This document shows, piece after piece, positions 62,401-64,000 of a DNA stretch of 64,000 bases. The DNA comes from Hymenolepis diminuta (lineage: Eukaryota; Platyhelminthes; Cestoda; Cyclophyllidea; Hymenolepididae): the NCBI GenBank assembly GCA_900708905.1, contig CAADRB010000055.1, forward strand, positions 781,637 through 845,636. Direction: 5' to 3'. The position numbers and the translations under genes are program-made. Each line of letters opens with the position of its first letter. The first letter of the stretch is position 1. Under the pieces are notes generated by a model. It was not told where the DNA came from and made no database searches. It saw nothing but the letters and a program-made list of their open reading frames with translations.

Positions 62401-64000
62401 AACCCCATATGTGAATGTCATGCGCATTGTTAACAAGAAATGCGATGCAAGTCACGTAAATAAACCTTTTGAGAGAGTTATGAAAGATAACTGTACATAT
62501 AAAGAAGTAAACATTGCACACCCCAAGAACCAAATCGTACTACCCTCTCCTAAAAATATCACCTTATAGCCATGCATCCACTTATCCGAACAGTATGATG
62601 CATTCTAGCTTTATTTATAAACTAACTTTCACTGATGCTAAAAAGTCAAATTTCATTGCTCTAATTGATTCAATGAAAATAATCCAATAAAGCCAAAAAA
62701 TTTCTGTCTGCTTCAAGACAAAAAGTCAAATAAAACCAGTGGAAGTTAAAATCTATTTAAGTAAATAATGCTGAGATGCAATCACATTCACATGGTTCGC
62801 CTCTCGTATGCGCTACTCCAATTGAGATTAAGGCTGGAAAATGAACATTTATACTTAGTTCCTATAAGTCAACAAACCGTAATTAAAGAATTTAAAATTA
62901 GGGAAAATACTCAATGAAAAATAAAAAGAGTTTTATTTGGTATATCTTGTGAAAAGATTTTAACATTATTATCATTAATGGATATGAGAGAACAAATGAG
63001 ATTCTTTGTTTTGTGAAATACACAAGTTAATTAATGAGAAATTGAAAGTGTGCCTATCCACCCCAATTTAATCAACTGACGCATAAAGCACAGAATATTC
63101 TGGACATGAGTTCACACATTACTCCAAAGGAAAATTCATAAACGTTAAATTTTGGGACGTGAAGTGAGATACCTCATTCAATGAATAATGTACAACCCAA
63201 ATTCAAAAACAAATAAATGAAGTGAGACTTCTTTAATATTCTGACTTTATCCCCAACTTCTACATGATCACCACCCATTTATCTTCCATTGGACTATTTT
63301 ACAGTTATACGAGTTAAGGCAAAATAAAGTGAAATCCTTTTTCCATGCTATGGGTTACAACATAATAATGTTTACAACAATATCAACGTAGCTTGAGGCA
63401 TATCAGCTCTGTTATGTTAAGATCATGCAAGCTGCTTTATAACATGTAGGCTCATTCTGCTTTTTCAACCTTTTGGAGAAAAATTATTTGGAATTTTCAA
63501 GCCAATAAGCATCTGATATTCTGGACAAGAATTTGTTCAATAATTCAAGTGATGATTCATTAAATTTGACTACCTATAAAGTATATGTTGTACAACCCGA
63601 ATGCAAAAATTAAATGAAGACTCATTGATACCTTGATTTGACCCTCAACACAGTCTCAACCCTCTCAACTTTACCAACTATCAAACTTACCGTTAACCGA
63701 TTTTTGCTGCTTTTTCACGATGAAAGTTGTAAATTTATTACAAATAATATCAAAATGGTTTAATATGAATTGAACTCACCAACTATCCAGTGTCTCAGTA
63801 TGTAAAATTGAACCAGCAGTGCAGTTCCATACAGAAGTGCAACAAACGCCACAGGTAGAATGAGAAACACCAGTCCGATTGGCCAAAGCCAAGCAAGACA
63901 AGCAGCCACATATCTTGGCAGATGTCGTGTCAGGACAGCAAGGAGTTCAAAGAGGAGATGAGGCAGTGCAAGCTTTGCTTCAGCTTGATCTGAGATGACT
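53484..64000 (-). CDS. TMEM68: TMEM68-like acyltransferase, N-terminus beyond the window
   Basis: ER membrane acyltransferase. In mammals TMEM68 makes triacylglycerol independently of DGAT1/2. Exons on the minus strand, 5' to 3': beyond 64000-63780, 59609-59381, 56883-56717, 56561-56395, 56302-56239, 54753-54678, 53788-53725 and 53636-53484. All joins are GT-AG and in phase, giving 379 residues in the window against 324 for the whole human protein. The first visible exon has a long hydrophobic stretch (YVAACLAWLWPIGLVFLILP and on) typical of the N-terminal membrane anchor. Next come FHGYEVVGMEKLP and the catalytic HGTLPLD (His and Asp, HX5D as in TMEM68), then SPGGVREAIFSDEYY and WGKRRGFA, then YPVFTENIREG, GYFPVKLRTHIGDPI, and a C-terminus ending KRKKTA. 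An Asn/Ser-rich insertion (about NRSHHANNNTQG...) precedes the GGVRE block and is absent from human. Large introns carry mobile DNA. Confidence 0.93.
55790..56010 (+). repeat. tRNA-derived SINE copy in TMEM68 intron
   Basis: Head: tcaccttgctcgtctgccatgtaagggatcacggtc. Body: gattaagtctggttaatgcagagggtggcagaattcaagtctctcatc. Tail: gaaaacgcttctctaattaggcttgggaattag. This is the most complete copy and serves as the reference for the others. Confidence 0.7.
58570..58880 (+). mobile_element. Possible LTR-like block in TMEM68 intron
   Basis: GC-richer than its surroundings. In order: a CCAAT-like agccaatatt (near 58582), several imperfect repeats of cacctgycgrgacccyyaca, a TATA-like cttataaac (near 58795), a CT-rich run, and AATAAA (58859). 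This order fits the U3-R part of a small LTR or TRIM element, but no partner LTR was seen. A simple low-complexity repeat is the alternative. Confidence 0.25.
59705..59915 (-). repeat. tRNA-derived SINE copy, minus strand
   Basis: In reverse complement: gttgacgtgggcgcctgccaagttagaggtcatgag, then aataggtggtagaatgcgagtttctcg and aatacttctaaagggcttcag. These follow the same order as the copy at 55790-56010. It is in intron 1 of the visible TMEM68 gene. Confidence 0.55.
60230..60565. mobile_element. MITE with TA target duplication
   Basis: A 336-bp sequence flanked by TA on each side (60228-60229 and 60566-60567). The ends are imperfect inverted repeats: cggggtgataaaaaagtgac on the left and the reverse complement of cagagtggttaaaatgtaac on the right, 17 of 25 positions identical. 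No transposase frame is inside, so it is non-autonomous. TA targeting and the end sequence suggest Tc1/mariner-superfamily ends, of a type different from the mariner at 8577. Confidence 0.6.
63090..63665. repeat. Two diverged direct repeats in TMEM68 intron 1
   Basis: About 63093-63260 and 63512-63665 share in order a tattctggacatgag/tattctggacaagaa string and tgtacaacccaaattcaaaaac/tgtacaacccgaatgcaaaaat, followed by aaatgaag. The spacing is about 400 bp. It looks like an old local duplication. Confidence 0.5.

Noticed and set aside
62366..62569. 67-codon plus-strand frame in the TMEM68 intron, overlapped by an antisense frame
   Set aside because: Both strands are open by chance composition, with no motif or splice support.

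Overview
The window looks like nuclear DNA of an invertebrate animal. It is AT-rich throughout. Its genes are split by canonical GT-AG introns ranging from 43-44 bp to several kb. The proteins encoded are typical animal proteins: a Rab GTPase, a ZMYM-type nuclear protein, UQCC2 and TMEM68. An AT-rich flatworm, for example a tapeworm, would fit the mix of very short and very long introns and the 15-nt micro-exon, but nothing here proves the taxon. I inferred the gene models by matching splice sites, reading phase and protein similarity across exons.

Layout: positions 1-33000 are gene-poor. They hold a dead irritans-type mariner (8577-9845) with clear terminal inverted repeats, an LTR-like block near 12.1 kb, an imperfect inverted repeat near 26.5-26.9 kb, a few degenerate copies of a tRNA-derived SINE, and one unexplained long open frame at 28.75-29.3 kb. 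Genes then follow closely. A Rab-family GTPase (+, coding exons 34575-40292) has an unusual N-terminal extension and a CCAI prenylation end. A ZMYM2/3/4-like protein (+, 42132-48948) carries the C-terminal DUF3504 domain but no MYM zinc fingers. An unrecognised five-exon gene (+, 49790-51686) follows, and a single-exon UQCC2 homologue (-, 50739-51137) lies inside its fourth intron on the opposite strand. A TMEM68-like acyltransferase (-, 53484 to beyond 64000) fills the right end. Its large introns hold SINE copies, a 336-bp MITE with TA target-site duplication, and an LTR-like block.

The recognisable genes do not form a pathway: membrane trafficking (Rab), chromatin or transcription (ZMYM-like), complex III assembly (UQCC2) and neutral-lipid synthesis (TMEM68). 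No CRISPR array, rRNA gene or convincing functional tRNA gene was seen. The least explained parts are the unrecognised five-exon gene, the long open frame at 28.75-29.3 kb, the tRNA-derived repeat family and the small inverted-repeat elements.
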